Source: Haloarcula laminariae (GTDB lineage Archaea; Halobacteriota; Halobacteria; Halobacteriales; Haloarculaceae). Taken from it: a stretch of DNA of 64,000 nucleotides. Position 1 is the first letter of the stretch. Each line of letters opens with the position of its first letter. The notes below the pieces were generated by a model that was not told where the DNA came from, ran no database searches, and saw nothing but the letters and a program-made list of their open reading frames with translations. The stretch lies in assembly GCF_025457605.1 (NCBI RefSeq), contig NZ_JAMZFY010000001.1, positions 1,550,001-1,614,000 on the forward strand, in the 5' to 3' direction. Below are positions 34,678 through 42,293 of this stretch, in pieces. The position numbers and the translations under genes are program-made.

Positions 34678-35985
34678 ATGGAGACTGACGAGGCCGGCAC
34701 CAGCGACCGAGCGGCGACAGTCGCCGCCGACGCACCCGGCTGGATAGACGTACCGCTGGTGACGCTGGCAATCGTGAGCGTGCTCGTCACCGCGTTCGCC
34801 GGACTGCTGCAGGTGAGCTACGGGACCTACGAACTCTCCCTCGAAACGGCGTGGGCGACGATATTCGACCCGTCGCTGCTCTCCAATCCGGCCGTCTGGA
34901 AGGCGTTTCTGCTGGGGTCCGAGCTGCCCGCCCTTCCCCCGCGCTCCATCGTCGTCTGGAACATCCGCATGCCACGCGTCGCCGTCGGCCTGCTGGTCGG
35001 TGCGAACCTCAGCGTGTCGGGCGCGATATTCCAGGCCATCACCCGGAACGACCTGGCCAGCCCCCAGACGCTCGGTGTCAACGCCGGTGCCGGGCTGGCC
35101 GTGCTGCTGACGCTGGTGGTCTACACGGGGCTGACCCACCTCCTGCCGCTGGTCGCAGCGCTCGGCGGGACCGTGGCCTTCCTCCTCGTCTACGCCATCG
35201 CGTGGAACGGCGGGACGAGCCCGGTCAGGCTGATTCTGGCCGGTATCATCGTCGCGACGGTGTTCAACGCGCTGCAGACGGCCCTGTTCTTCGTCGCCGA
35301 CGACCTCGGCGTCGTTCAGACGGCGCTGGCGTGGACGACTGGGTCGCTGTCCGGGGTCGACTGGGAGGAGTTCCGGATTATCCTCCCGGTAACGCTCGTC
35401 GGACTCCCGCTGTCCCTGGCCGGCGCCAGACATCTGAACGTGCTGGTCCTGGGCGAAGGGACCGCGAAGTCCCTCGGCATGAACGTCGAGCGGATGCGAT
35501 TCGGGCTCTCCGGCGTGGCGATACTCACGGCCAGTTCGGCCATCGCCGTCGCCGGCATCGTCGGCTTCGTCGGCCTCATCGTGCCGCATCTGGTCCGGAC
35601 TATCGTCGGCAGCGACTACCGCCGCGTCGTCCTCGGCTCCATCTTCGTCGGGCCGGCGCTGCTCGCCGTCGCCGACGTGGGGTCACGCCTCGGCGCCGCG
35701 ATGTTCGTCTTCATGGTCGGCGTCAGCGGCGTCGCGACCGCGGGGCTGTTCGTCCTCGCGGGCCTGGCCCTCTATCTCTACGACGCGGACCGAATCGACA
35801 GGAGCTACCGCCGGTTCGTGGCTGGCGCCGCCGCCGTCGGTATCCTGGCGTTCGGCGTGACGGCGCTGCTGGGCGGCCCCAGCGTCGGCGACTCGCAGGT
35901 CCCGGTCGGCATCGTGACCGGGCTCATCGGCGGCCCGTACTTCCTCTATCTGATGCGGCGGCGCCAACAAATAGGTGATCTCTGA
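34678..35985 (+). CDS. FecCD-family permease with an inserted membrane region
   Basis: 435 aa, about 90 longer than the usual ~340. The typical elements are present: FQAITRNDLASPQTLGVNAGAG, the GxxxG-rich SLGMNVERMR coupling region, GIVGFVGLIVPHLVRTIVG, and near the end PVGIVTGLIGGPYFLYLMRRR. Normally VADVGSR is followed shortly by PVG; here ~80 residues with two extra hydrophobic segments (VFMVGVSGVATAGLFVLAG and AAAVGILAFGVTALLGG) are inserted between them. Imports ferric siderophore or a related metal chelate with the proteins on either side. Shares one base with the ATPase gene. Confidence 0.88.
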   Translation: METDEAGTSDRAATVAADAPGWIDVPLVTLAIVSVLVTAFAGLLQVSYGTYELSLETAWATIFDPSLLSNPAVWKAFLLGSELPALPPRSIVVWNIRMPRVAVGLLVGANLSVSGAIFQAITRNDLASPQTLGVNAGAGLAVLLTLVVYTGLTHLLPLVAALGGTVAFLLVYAIAWNGGTSPVRLILAGIIVATVFNALQTALFFVADDLGVVQTALAWTTGSLSGVDWEEFRIILPVTLVGLPLSLAGARHLNVLVLGEGTAKSLGMNVERMRFGLSGVAILTASSAIAVAGIVGFVGLIVPHLVRTIVGSDYRRVVLGSIFVGPALLAVADVGSRLGAAMFVFMVGVSGVATAGLFVLAGLALYLYDADRIDRSYRRFVAGAAAVGILAFGVTALLGGPSVGDSQVPVGIVTGLIGGPYFLYLMRRRQQIGDL

Positions 35986-36833
35986 TGGCAACACAAGACA
36001 GCGACGGCCGAACGGAACGCGTACAGCAATCGGCGACCGAGGGGACCGCTCAGGACAGCGCCCTCTCCGCGACGGACCTCGAAGTCAGCTACGCCACCAG
36101 CGACGGGCCGGTCGTCACCGTCGACCGCCTCGACATCCCCGAGGGGGAGATAACGGCGCTGGTCGGTCCGAACGGGAGCGGAAAGAGCACCATCATCAAA
36201 TCGCTGGCCGACCAGTTGGCCCCGGACACCGGGGAGATACTGCTGCAGGGCGAGGCCATCGCGAGCTACGACGGGAAGGCGCTGGCCCGGGAACTGGGCC
36301 ACCTCTCACAGGAGAACGACGCGCCCGCCTCGGTCAGCGTCGAGGACCTCGTCTTCCACGGCCGCTACCCGTACCGCGGCTTCTTCGGGGCGGTGGACAC
36401 GGACGACCGCGAGGCCGTCGAGCGGGCCATCGACCTCGCCGGCGTCGACCACCTCCGCGAGGAGAACGTCGGCAACCTCTCGGGCGGTCAGAAACAGCTC
36501 GCGTTCATCGCGATGGTGCTGGCCCAGGAGACGGACGTGCTCTTGCTCGACGAGCCGACGACGTATCTGGACCTCCACCACCAGCTGCGCGTGATGGAGA
36601 CCGTCGAGCGCCTCAACGCCGAGCGCGGCGTCACCGTCGCCGTCGTCCTCCACGACATCGCGCAGGCGGCCCGCTTTGCGGACTACCTCATCGCGCTGGA
36701 CGACGGCGAGGTGTACGACTGGGGGCCGCCCACCGACGTCGTGACCGAGGAGTTACTCCGGGACGTCTTCGACATCGAGGCGGCCGTGCGCTACACGCCC
36801 GAGCCGGAGATAACGCCCCAGCGCTCCCTGTGA
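35985..36833 (+). CDS. FecE-family ABC transporter ATP-binding subunit
   Basis: 282 aa. Walker A VGPNGSGKSTIIKSLA, signature LSGGQKQLAFIAMVLAQ and Walker B VLLLDEPTTYLDLHHQ are in order, with the H-loop VLHDIAQAAR. Length and sequence fit FecE/FhuC. An N-terminal ~25-residue acidic extension is halophilic. The ATG shares its A with the permease stop (TGATG) and two bases separate it from the gene at 36836, so all four are one operon. Confidence 0.93.
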   Translation: MATQDSDGRTERVQQSATEGTAQDSALSATDLEVSYATSDGPVVTVDRLDIPEGEITALVGPNGSGKSTIIKSLADQLAPDTGEILLQGEAIASYDGKALARELGHLSQENDAPASVSVEDLVFHGRYPYRGFFGAVDTDDREAVERAIDLAGVDHLREENVGNLSGGQKQLAFIAMVLAQETDVLLLDEPTTYLDLHHQLRVMETVERLNAERGVTVAVVLHDIAQAARFADYLIALDDGEVYDWGPPTDVVTEELLRDVFDIEAAVRYTPEPEITPQRSL

Positions 36834-36835
36834 CC

Positions 36836-37663
36836 ATGGTCGGACGGACGCTCTCCGACATCAGAGCGCGCCTGGAAGAGCTGTCGGTCGCTATCGGCCC
36901 CTACAGGGTCGTCAGTGCCAAGACCGGCGACGGCCCCTTCCCGGTGACCGGCCTACAGTTCCCCGACCGGGCGACCGCGGCCGAAGCCGCCACCGTCGCG
37001 TCGGCGTACCGGCGCGCGCTGCGGCGATACGACCCGCGCGTGAGGGTTCACGGGCTCGTCGTCACCGAGACGGGGGTCGGTTCCGAGACCACTCCGGGGC
37101 CGCCGGAGACGCTCCCGGAGTACTGCCACGCCGTCGCCGGCGCCCTGTTCGAGACGCTCTCGGACCGCCACGGCCCGGTCGAGCGCACGGTCATGGACGC
37201 GTATCTCGCGGCCGCCGAGGGGACGACGGACCGCGAGCGGCTCTGTCTCACGATGCTCGAACGGTCGGCCGAGGCGCTGGAGGCACAACTCACCGCCAGC
37301 GAGCAGGCCACGGTGCTCGCGACCACGGCCGGCCGGCTCCCGCCGCTCGACACCGACGCGGCGCCGCTCGTCGACGCGCTTCGGTCGCTTCGGGACACCG
37401 GGCTCCTGTCGGCGTACAGCGTCGACCGGACCCCGGGCAGTGCCGGTCGTCCCACACAGCGCGTCACGGTCGAGGGGTACCGGCTGTCGCTCTCGGCCGA
37501 GCGCTGTCCGGTCCTGCCAATCGCCGTCGAGTTGCTCCGCCGGACCGCCGTGACCCCGCGAATCACCGACCTGACGCGGACGGCGACCGGGTGGACCTTC
37601 GCCGTCGCCACGGCGGGCGACGGGCCGGCCGCCGGCCTTTCCGTCGCGGCGACGCGGAGTTGA
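36836..37663 (+). CDS. Uncharacterised haloarchaeal protein at the end of the iron operon
   Basis: 275 aa, soluble, not highly acidic. I do not recognise a named function. The N-terminal ~85 residues (LSDIRARLEELSVAIGPY, TGDGPFPVTGLQF, AAEAATVASAYRRALRRYDP) read like a small alpha/beta module; a helical middle (LPEYCHAVAGALFETL, MDAYLAAAEGTTDRERL) and a C-terminal segment ending in TGWTFAVATAGDG follow. The gene starts two bases after the FecE stop, so it is in the iron operon. It may help transporter assembly, chelate processing or sensing. The frame is open far upstream, but that part is antisense to neither operon logic nor family and was dropped. Confidence 0.68.
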   Translation: MVGRTLSDIRARLEELSVAIGPYRVVSAKTGDGPFPVTGLQFPDRATAAEAATVASAYRRALRRYDPRVRVHGLVVTETGVGSETTPGPPETLPEYCHAVAGALFETLSDRHGPVERTVMDAYLAAAEGTTDRERLCLTMLERSAEALEAQLTASEQATVLATTAGRLPPLDTDAAPLVDALRSLRDTGLLSAYSVDRTPGSAGRPTQRVTVEGYRLSLSAERCPVLPIAVELLRRTAVTPRITDLTRTATGWTFAVATAGDGPAAGLSVAATRS

Positions 37664-37725
37664 AATTTCCCGGCGAGAGCTGAGCGACCGTAACGAATAC
37701 ACGCTCCCCCTGAGAGGAGCGACAC

Positions 37726-38877
37726 ATGGGAGTCGCAGTAATCGGCGCGTCGATGACGAAGTTCGGGCAGCGCGACGCCTGGCTCCAGGAGCTGCTCTCG
37801 CAGGCGGGCGAGGCGTGTCTGGACGACGCCGGCGTCACACCGAAGCAAGTAGAGCACCTGTACGTCTCGAACATGGCCAGCGGCGAGTTCGAGGGCCAGG
37901 GGGGCGTCATGAACGCGCTGGCCCACGACCTCGGCGTGTTGCCCGCGTACAGCGAACGGGTCGACCAGACCTCCTCGTCGGGCGGGGCGGGCATCTACGA
38001 GGCCTGGCAGTCCATCGCGTCGGGCGCAAGCGAGATGACGCTGCTCGTCGGGGGAGAGAAGATGACCCACAAGACGACCGGGCAGGCGACGGACGTCATC
38101 GCCTCCATCACCCACCCCGCGGAGTACAAACACGGCGTCACGCTGCCTTCCTTTGCCGGGATGACCGCCCGGCACTACCTGGAGCGGTTCGACGCACCCC
38201 GGGAGTCGCTGGCCCGCGTGGCCGTCAAGAACCACCGGAACGGCGTCGACAACCCCAACGCGCAGTTCCAGAAGGAGATCTCCGTCGAGAAAGCCCTGGA
38301 GTCGCCCATCATCGCGGACCCGCTCCGGCTGTACGACTTCTGTCCCATCACGGACGGCAGCGCGGCGATGCTGTTTACGACTGAAGAGCGCGCCAAGGAG
38401 ATCACCGACGAGTACGCCGTCGTCTCCGGCATCGGCGGGGCGACCGACACCCACGTCGTCCACGAGCGCGACGACCCCACAATCATGGGCGGCGTCGTCG
38501 AGTCGAGCGAGCAGGCCTACGAGATGGCCGGCATCGGCCCCGACGACCTCGACGCCGCGGAGCTGCACGACATGTTCACCATCCTGGAGTTTCTCCAGCT
38601 GGAGGGTATCGGCGTCGCCGAGCAGGGCACCGCCTGGGAACTGGCGATGGACGGCAGCACCGCGAAGGACGGCGAGCTCCCCATCAACACCTCTGGCGGG
38701 CTGAAGTCCAAGGGCCACCCGCTGGGCGCCAGCGGCGTCGCCCAGGGCGTCGAGATATACGAACAGCTCGTCGGCGAGGCCGGCCCCCGGCAGGTCGAGG
38801 CCGACACCGCACTGGCCTGTAACGTCGGCGGCTTCGGGAACTGTGTCATCACCACCATCATGGAGGCGGCAGAATGA
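37726..38877 (+). CDS. Haloarchaeal-type beta-ketothiolase, large (alpha) subunit
   Basis: 383 aa, thiolase fold. Condenses two acetyl-CoA (or acetyl- with propionyl-CoA) to a 3-ketoacyl-CoA, or cleaves it. The nucleophile region reads DQTSSSGGAGIYEA: Ser at 83 stands where bacterial thiolases have Cys. The two histidines are kept (AELHDMFTI and KGHPLGASG). In Haloferax mediterranei the alpha subunit of BktB has such a Ser-His-His triad, so this one may be active. The next gene encodes the OB-fold partner and overlaps it by four bases. With the PhaB-like reductase and pcc genes it points to PHA or short-chain acyl metabolism. Confidence 0.87.
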   Translation: MGVAVIGASMTKFGQRDAWLQELLSQAGEACLDDAGVTPKQVEHLYVSNMASGEFEGQGGVMNALAHDLGVLPAYSERVDQTSSSGGAGIYEAWQSIASGASEMTLLVGGEKMTHKTTGQATDVIASITHPAEYKHGVTLPSFAGMTARHYLERFDAPRESLARVAVKNHRNGVDNPNAQFQKEISVEKALESPIIADPLRLYDFCPITDGSAAMLFTTEERAKEITDEYAVVSGIGGATDTHVVHERDDPTIMGGVVESSEQAYEMAGIGPDDLDAAELHDMFTILEFLQLEGIGVAEQGTAWELAMDGSTAKDGELPINTSGGLKSKGHPLGASGVAQGVEIYEQLVGEAGPRQVEADTALACNVGGFGNCVITTIMEAAE

Positions 38878-39257
38878 CGCTCGAAGCAGGCATCTGTCCG
38901 AACGGTCACGTATCGTACCCGACCCACCCGCGCTGTCCGGACTGTGGCGACCCGCAGGACGAGACCGTCGACCTCTCCGACGAACGCGCCGAGGTCGTCA
39001 CGTGGACCACCTCGACGGCGACCCCGCCCGGCGTGCGGGAGCCCAACACGCTGGCGATTGTCGAGTTCGACATCTCCCATCTGGAGTACGAGGACGCGTT
39101 CGTCCGCGCGATGGGTCAAGCGACGAGCGATGACATCGAGACCGGGGATGTCGTCGAACCGGTGTACGTCGAGGAGCTTCGGGACCCCGACGTGGGCATC
39201 AAGAGCGCGAACCCCGAGAGCACGGACTGGGACGGCTACCGCTGGGACCCGGTCTGA
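38874..39257 (+). CDS. DUF35 OB-fold protein, small (beta) subunit of the ketothiolase
   Basis: 127 aa. An N-terminal zinc ribbon (ICPNGHVSYPTHPRCPDCG, about 7-26) precedes an OB-fold domain (TWTTSTATPPG, LAIVEFD). DUF35 proteins bridge CoA enzymes, and in haloarchaeal two-part thiolases the small subunit is required for activity. The ATG overlaps the thiolase stop by four bases. The protein ends YRWDPV. Confidence 0.87.
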   Translation: MTLEAGICPNGHVSYPTHPRCPDCGDPQDETVDLSDERAEVVTWTTSTATPPGVREPNTLAIVEFDISHLEYEDAFVRAMGQATSDDIETGDVVEPVYVEELRDPDVGIKSANPESTDWDGYRWDPV

Positions 39258-39266
39258 GTTGGAGTC

Positions 39267-39332
39267 GGACCACTACCGCCTGGCACCCGTGTGAGCCGGC
39301 GCTTGGACCACTACCGCCTGGCACCCGTGTGA
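39267..39332. repeat. 28-base direct repeat at the end of the 39311 gene
   Basis: The same 28-base unit (starts GGACCACTACC, ends CACCCGTGTGA) occurs at 39267-39294 and 39305-39332, separated by ten bases. The second copy covers the last codons and stop of the leftward gene, so the first copy is a duplicated 3' end between two convergent genes. It may be a recent slippage or recombination scar. Confidence 0.75.
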
Positions 39333-39763
39333 TTCAGCCGCTCGCCGCTCCGGAGCGCGGCTTCGATTCTGTCCAGCCCGTCGGCGACCGTGCAGTGGCC
39401 GCTGGGGCCGGCGTGGGGATAGACGCCCAGTAGCTCGCCGCCCTCCCAGTAGGCCACGCAGGCAATCGGGAGCGTCACCACCGAGTCGTCGCCGGTAACG
39501 GCGCTGTGCCGGTCGCGGCGGTCGAACGCCGGCGCGAGCGAACAGCCGTTGTCGGCGGCCCACTGCTCCAGCGCCCGGATATCCGAGTTTTGGTGTGGGT
39601 CGACACCGGTCGAGAGACGACTCCAGTAGGTGACTGTCACCTCGTCCACGAGGCGCTGCTGTCGGAGGGCGTCGGCCCGGCCGAGAACACTTGTCTGGCG
39701 CTGCTCGGTCCCGCTAGCGACCGGCGTGCGTAGATACACCGCTAACCGTTTGTTGTGACTCAT
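39311..39763 (-). CDS. Uncharacterised haloarchaeal protein, paralogue of the next gene
   Basis: 150 aa. It shares with the gene at 39833 the layout: N-terminal beta strand (LAVYLRTPV), charged helix ending in LVDEVTVTYWSRLS, a helix ALEQWAADNGCSLAPAFDRRD, then VVTLPIACVAYWEGGELLGVYP and a final helix. I know this as a common haloarchaeal family, sometimes labelled HTH-containing, but no function is established from what I see. It ends inside the 28-base repeat. It follows the 39833 gene on the same strand after 69 bases, so the two are a tandem duplicate. Confidence 0.68.
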   Translation of the reverse strand: MSHNKRLAVYLRTPVASGTEQRQTSVLGRADALRQQRLVDEVTVTYWSRLSTGVDPHQNSDIRALEQWAADNGCSLAPAFDRRDRHSAVTGDDSVVTLPIACVAYWEGGELLGVYPHAGPSGHCTVADGLDRIEAALRSGERLNHTGARR

Positions 39764-39832
39764 GCTGTACTCCTGTTGAGTGCCCTACGACGGGTCGGGG
39801 GATAGCCGTATCGGTGCCCGTGATAGTCAGAC

Positions 39833-40312
39833 TCAATCAGCCGTCGAGACTGTCGGGCTGGCGGGTGTCAGCGGCGTCCGACCCGATTCGAGGTCGTCGA
39901 GACACTCCTCGATAGAGCGGGGGGTTCCCCCGCGAGCGAACGGAGCGACCTGCACCAGGTCGTCGTCCTCGTAGACGGCGAGACACAGCGCGGGCAACAC
40001 GAGTTCGGTGCGCTTCTCGCCGGTCTCCCAGCTGTAACACAGCCTGGTGTCGAAGAAGGGCGAGAGGGTCGCTCCGGCCTCGATAGCCCAGTCGAGGAAC
40101 TCCTCGTAGCGGGTCTGTTCGGGACAGTCATCGTCCGCGACCGGAACGCGCTTCTCCCACACCGTGGTTCCGGTGGCGTCGATAGCGCCCGCACACTGCA
40201 GTTCCTGGAGCCGCTTCTCGACCGCGGCTCGACGTTTCTCCGACGGTGTGGGGAGGTCGGCTCTGACGAACAGCTCCGCACGCCGGGTCTGTGGACACTC
40301 GGTTTTGGACAT
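39833..40312 (-). CDS. Uncharacterised haloarchaeal protein, paralogue of 39311-39763
   Basis: 159 aa, soluble. AELFVRADLPTPSEKRRAAVEKRL, then a variable middle, DWAIEAGATLSPFFDTR, VLPALCLAVYEDDDLVQVAPFARGG and a C-terminal helix SIEECLDDLESG match the neighbour position by position. Both have a conserved Cys in LP-x-x-C. Function unknown. Transcribed in the same direction as its copy, from an AT-rich promoter region around 40345-40385 (several T-rich runs, e.g. AAACGTTATG). Confidence 0.7.
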   Translation of the reverse strand: MSKTECPQTRRAELFVRADLPTPSEKRRAAVEKRLQELQCAGAIDATGTTVWEKRVPVADDDCPEQTRYEEFLDWAIEAGATLSPFFDTRLCYSWETGEKRTELVLPALCLAVYEDDDLVQVAPFARGGTPRSIEECLDDLESGRTPLTPASPTVSTAD

Positions 40313-40386
40313 CCCTACCTACTGATTCGGCTGTGGAATTATAAAACGTTATGTTTTTTGAATTATGTTTGTCTATATATCCCTTC

Positions 40387-40938
40387 TCACTCCTCGTCGC
40401 CCGTCGGGTCGTCCATATCGTCCTTGATAGACCGGAGTTCGGCGTCGACGTCGACCGGTACGTCGGTCCCCTCGCCGTCGAAGTCGTCGCCGGCGACGGA
40501 CTCGCTCTCGGCCAGTCGCTCGGCGAGCGACGCCCGGAGCTCTCTGGCCTCGGTCAGCAGTTCCCTCGCCTCCGCGTCCGGCGGCCGTCCCTCCACGGCC
40601 CCCTGGAGGTCCGAGAGCGCGTCGTCGAGCCGGGCCAGCGTCGCGCGGCTCAACTGGGTCGCCCGCTCCTGGACGTCGCCGCCACTCGACGCTGTCGACG
40701 GCCGCCCGTCCGCCAGTCGCAGGGCCCGGCGGAGCAGTTTCAGCGCTTCGATATTAGTCTTCAGGACGAGTATCGCGGCCGGAATGGTCACGTCGCTGGT
40801 GAACCGGACGAGTTCGCTCGGTGTCGGCGGGCGTGGGCGGCCGTCCGCAGTGCGGGGTTCGACTTCCCCCTGGAGGTCCTGTAGCGTCCTGACGAGGTCC
40901 CCCAGCAGGGCGGCGATGTCGTCGTCGGGGTCGGTCAT
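40387..40938 (-). CDS. Uncharacterised acidic helical haloarchaeal protein
   Basis: 183 aa from the ATG at 40938; an upstream in-frame ATG at 40962 adds eight residues. Predicted mostly helical: DIAALLGDLVRTLQDLQG, TIPAAILVLKTNIEALKLLRRALR, RATLARLDDALSDLQGAVEG and a long charged C-terminal helix, then an acidic tail. No motif I can assign. It is divergent from the iron-boxed small gene at 41030 and shares its 91-base promoter region, so it may also respond to iron. Confidence 0.7.
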   Translation of the reverse strand: MTDPDDDIAALLGDLVRTLQDLQGEVEPRTADGRPRPPTPSELVRFTSDVTIPAAILVLKTNIEALKLLRRALRLADGRPSTASSGGDVQERATQLSRATLARLDDALSDLQGAVEGRPPDAEARELLTEARELRASLAERLAESESVAGDDFDGEGTDVPVDVDAELRSIKDDMDDPTGDEE

Positions 40939-40979
40939 ACCCCCACTTGGACTGTCCCACACAAAAGCCCGCCGAGGAA

Positions 40980-41021
40980 ATTAGGCAGACCAAAACCCTT
41001 TTTGCTTTAGGCATGCCTAAT
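40980..41021. promoter_or_regulatory. Iron boxes before the 53-residue gene
   Basis: TTTAGG-CATG-CCTAAT (41006-41021) has a fully self-complementary core TTAGGCATGCCTAA and ends nine bases before the ATG at 41030. A weaker copy ATTAGG-CAGA-CCAAAA lies at 40980-40995. The T-rich TATA candidate (CCCTTTTTG, 40997-41004) is between them: the same box-TATA-box layout as at 33450-33499. The distal box could also control the divergent gene. Confidence 0.7.
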
Positions 41022-41029
41022 CATCGCTA

Positions 41030-41191
41030 ATGGCAACGAAGGCCGAGGAACTACGGGGCCCCGAGGCAGAGACCGAGGACTGTCCGACAGTGACCGCACA
41101 CAAGAGCCACACGGAACGGACAGTGTTCACCGAGAGCGACAACAAAGAAGGGTGGATCGCCACCGACCTCACGGTCGATCTCTGGCGCTGA
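41030..41191 (+). CDS. 53-residue protein under iron-box control
   Basis: ATG at 41030, TGA at 41189-41191. The protein begins MATKAEELRG, has one cysteine (EDCPTVTAHKS), and ends GWIATDLTVDLWR. Codons end mostly in G or C. The end resembles small haloarchaeal proteins with a WIATDLTVD-type tail (I recall DUF7331, unverified). Two iron boxes flank its presumed TATA, and the ferritin-like DpsA gene follows on the other strand. A small iron-stress effector or regulator is a reasonable guess. Too short for most automated calls. Confidence 0.65.
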   Translation: MATKAEELRGPEAETEDCPTVTAHKSHTERTVFTESDNKEGWIATDLTVDLWR

Positions 41192-41254
41192 GGCTGTCGA
41201 AGTTCTGCCGTCGAAAAATCAAATACTGGAAGCGTTTTCGGTTGAGTCGCCCGT

Positions 41255-41788
41255 TCAGTCCATCACGAGCGTGTCGTCCGCGAGGTAGTGCTCGATGTGG
41301 TGGGCGTCCTCTTCGACCTGCACCAGAATCTCGCGCAGAATCTGGGCCGTCGCGTGGTCGCCGAGGTTCTCGGCCAGTTCGATGTGGTCCCGGGCCGACT
41401 CGATGATGTCGCCGTACACTTCGAGGTCGTGTTCGAGCGACGTGCGGATGTCGTAGATGTCCTGGCCCTCGTACTCGACCGAGGCGTGTTCCTCCTGTGC
41501 GGCCGGGCCGGAGATGGGCGTCCCGCCCAGCGCCTGCGCGCGCTCGGCCAGTTCGTCGGCCCCGTCTTCGAGGTGTGCGGCAGCGTCACCGAGGAACAGG
41601 TGGAGGTCACGGAACTCCGCGCCCTCGACGTTCCAGTGGTGTTTCTTGACCTGATGGTAGAGGACGTACGTGTCGGCGAGGTCCTGGTTCAGGGCGTCGA
41701 TGATCTGCTCGGACTTCTCCTTGTCGAGCCGAAGGTCGTTCTCCTCTACGGTTCCGAACTCGCGGCTCACGTGCTCTTGTGTCGCCAT
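41255..41788 (-). CDS. dpsA: DpsA ferritin-like iron storage / DNA protection protein
   Basis: 177 aa. Forms 12-mers that oxidise and store Fe(II) and protect DNA from peroxide. The ferroxidase-type helix VKKHHWNVEGAEFRDLHLFLGDAAAHLEDGADELAERA carries the His, Asp and Glu ligands at the dimer interface. C-terminal DAHHIEHYL is typical of halophilic DpsA. The ATG at 41788 is preferred over the GTG two codons upstream (41794). It lies tail to tail with the 53-residue gene, 63 bases apart. No perfect iron box is seen upstream of it. Confidence 0.93.
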   Translation of the reverse strand: MATQEHVSREFGTVEENDLRLDKEKSEQIIDALNQDLADTYVLYHQVKKHHWNVEGAEFRDLHLFLGDAAAHLEDGADELAERAQALGGTPISGPAAQEEHASVEYEGQDIYDIRTSLEHDLEVYGDIIESARDHIELAENLGDHATAQILREILVQVEEDAHHIEHYLADDTLVMD

Positions 41789-41912
41789 TGTCACTCGTAC
41801 GTACTCGCGGATGGCACTTAAAACTTCGCTTCAGAAAAAACCTTTTTCGAATATACAAAACCTCCTTTCCGATATGATTATTTTTGCCACGGTAACCGCG
41901 ACATCCGCGGCG

Positions 41913-42293
41913 TCACTCCCGGGCGACAATGAGCGCGGTGTGGCCGTCGGGGATGGCCGAGAAATCCACGGCCGCCGTCCTGACGGTCTGTTCCTGGTGG
42001 ACGGCCGTGAGGGCGGCGAACACGTCGGAGTCGAGCTCCAGATGGTCGCCGTACTGCTCCCAGACCGTCGGCGGGAGCGCGAGGACGAACCGCTCCGGCG
42101 TGCGCGCGAGCACCGGGTCGTCGTACTGCTTTCGCCACTCGTAGACGAGGTCCTCGACGCCGGGGTTCTCCCGCATCGCCCGCTGGTGGCTGGCGAGCGC
42201 GTCCCGCAGGACGCCCTCTTCGACGTCGTTTCGCTGGGCGGTCGTACGTATCACTGCCAAGTCGAACGGAGCCAGCAGCGTCTCCTCTGTCAT
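41913..42293 (-). CDS. Conserved haloarchaeal protein of unknown function
   Basis: 126 aa from the ATG at 42293 (MTEETLLAPFDLAVIRTTAQRND). Helical segment with REN-PGVEDLVYEWRKQYDDP, then RFVLALPPTVWEQYGDHL and a C-terminal TAAVDFSAIPDGHTALI. I have seen similar sequences in haloarchaea but know no function. An in-frame ATG at 42320 adds nine residues. A TATGATAG element sits at about 42345-42355 and fits transcript starts near 42320. The two candidate starts lie at the two feet of a nine-base inverted repeat. Confidence 0.68.
   Translation of the reverse strand: MTEETLLAPFDLAVIRTTAQRNDVEEGVLRDALASHQRAMRENPGVEDLVYEWRKQYDDPVLARTPERFVLALPPTVWEQYGDHLELDSDVFAALTAVHQEQTVRTAAVDFSAIPDGHTALIVARE

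Noticed and set aside
41255-41912. Iron box before dpsA
   Set aside because: I found no TTAGG...CCTAA palindrome in its upstream region; only AT-rich promoter sequence. Its tie to the regulon is by position and function alone.
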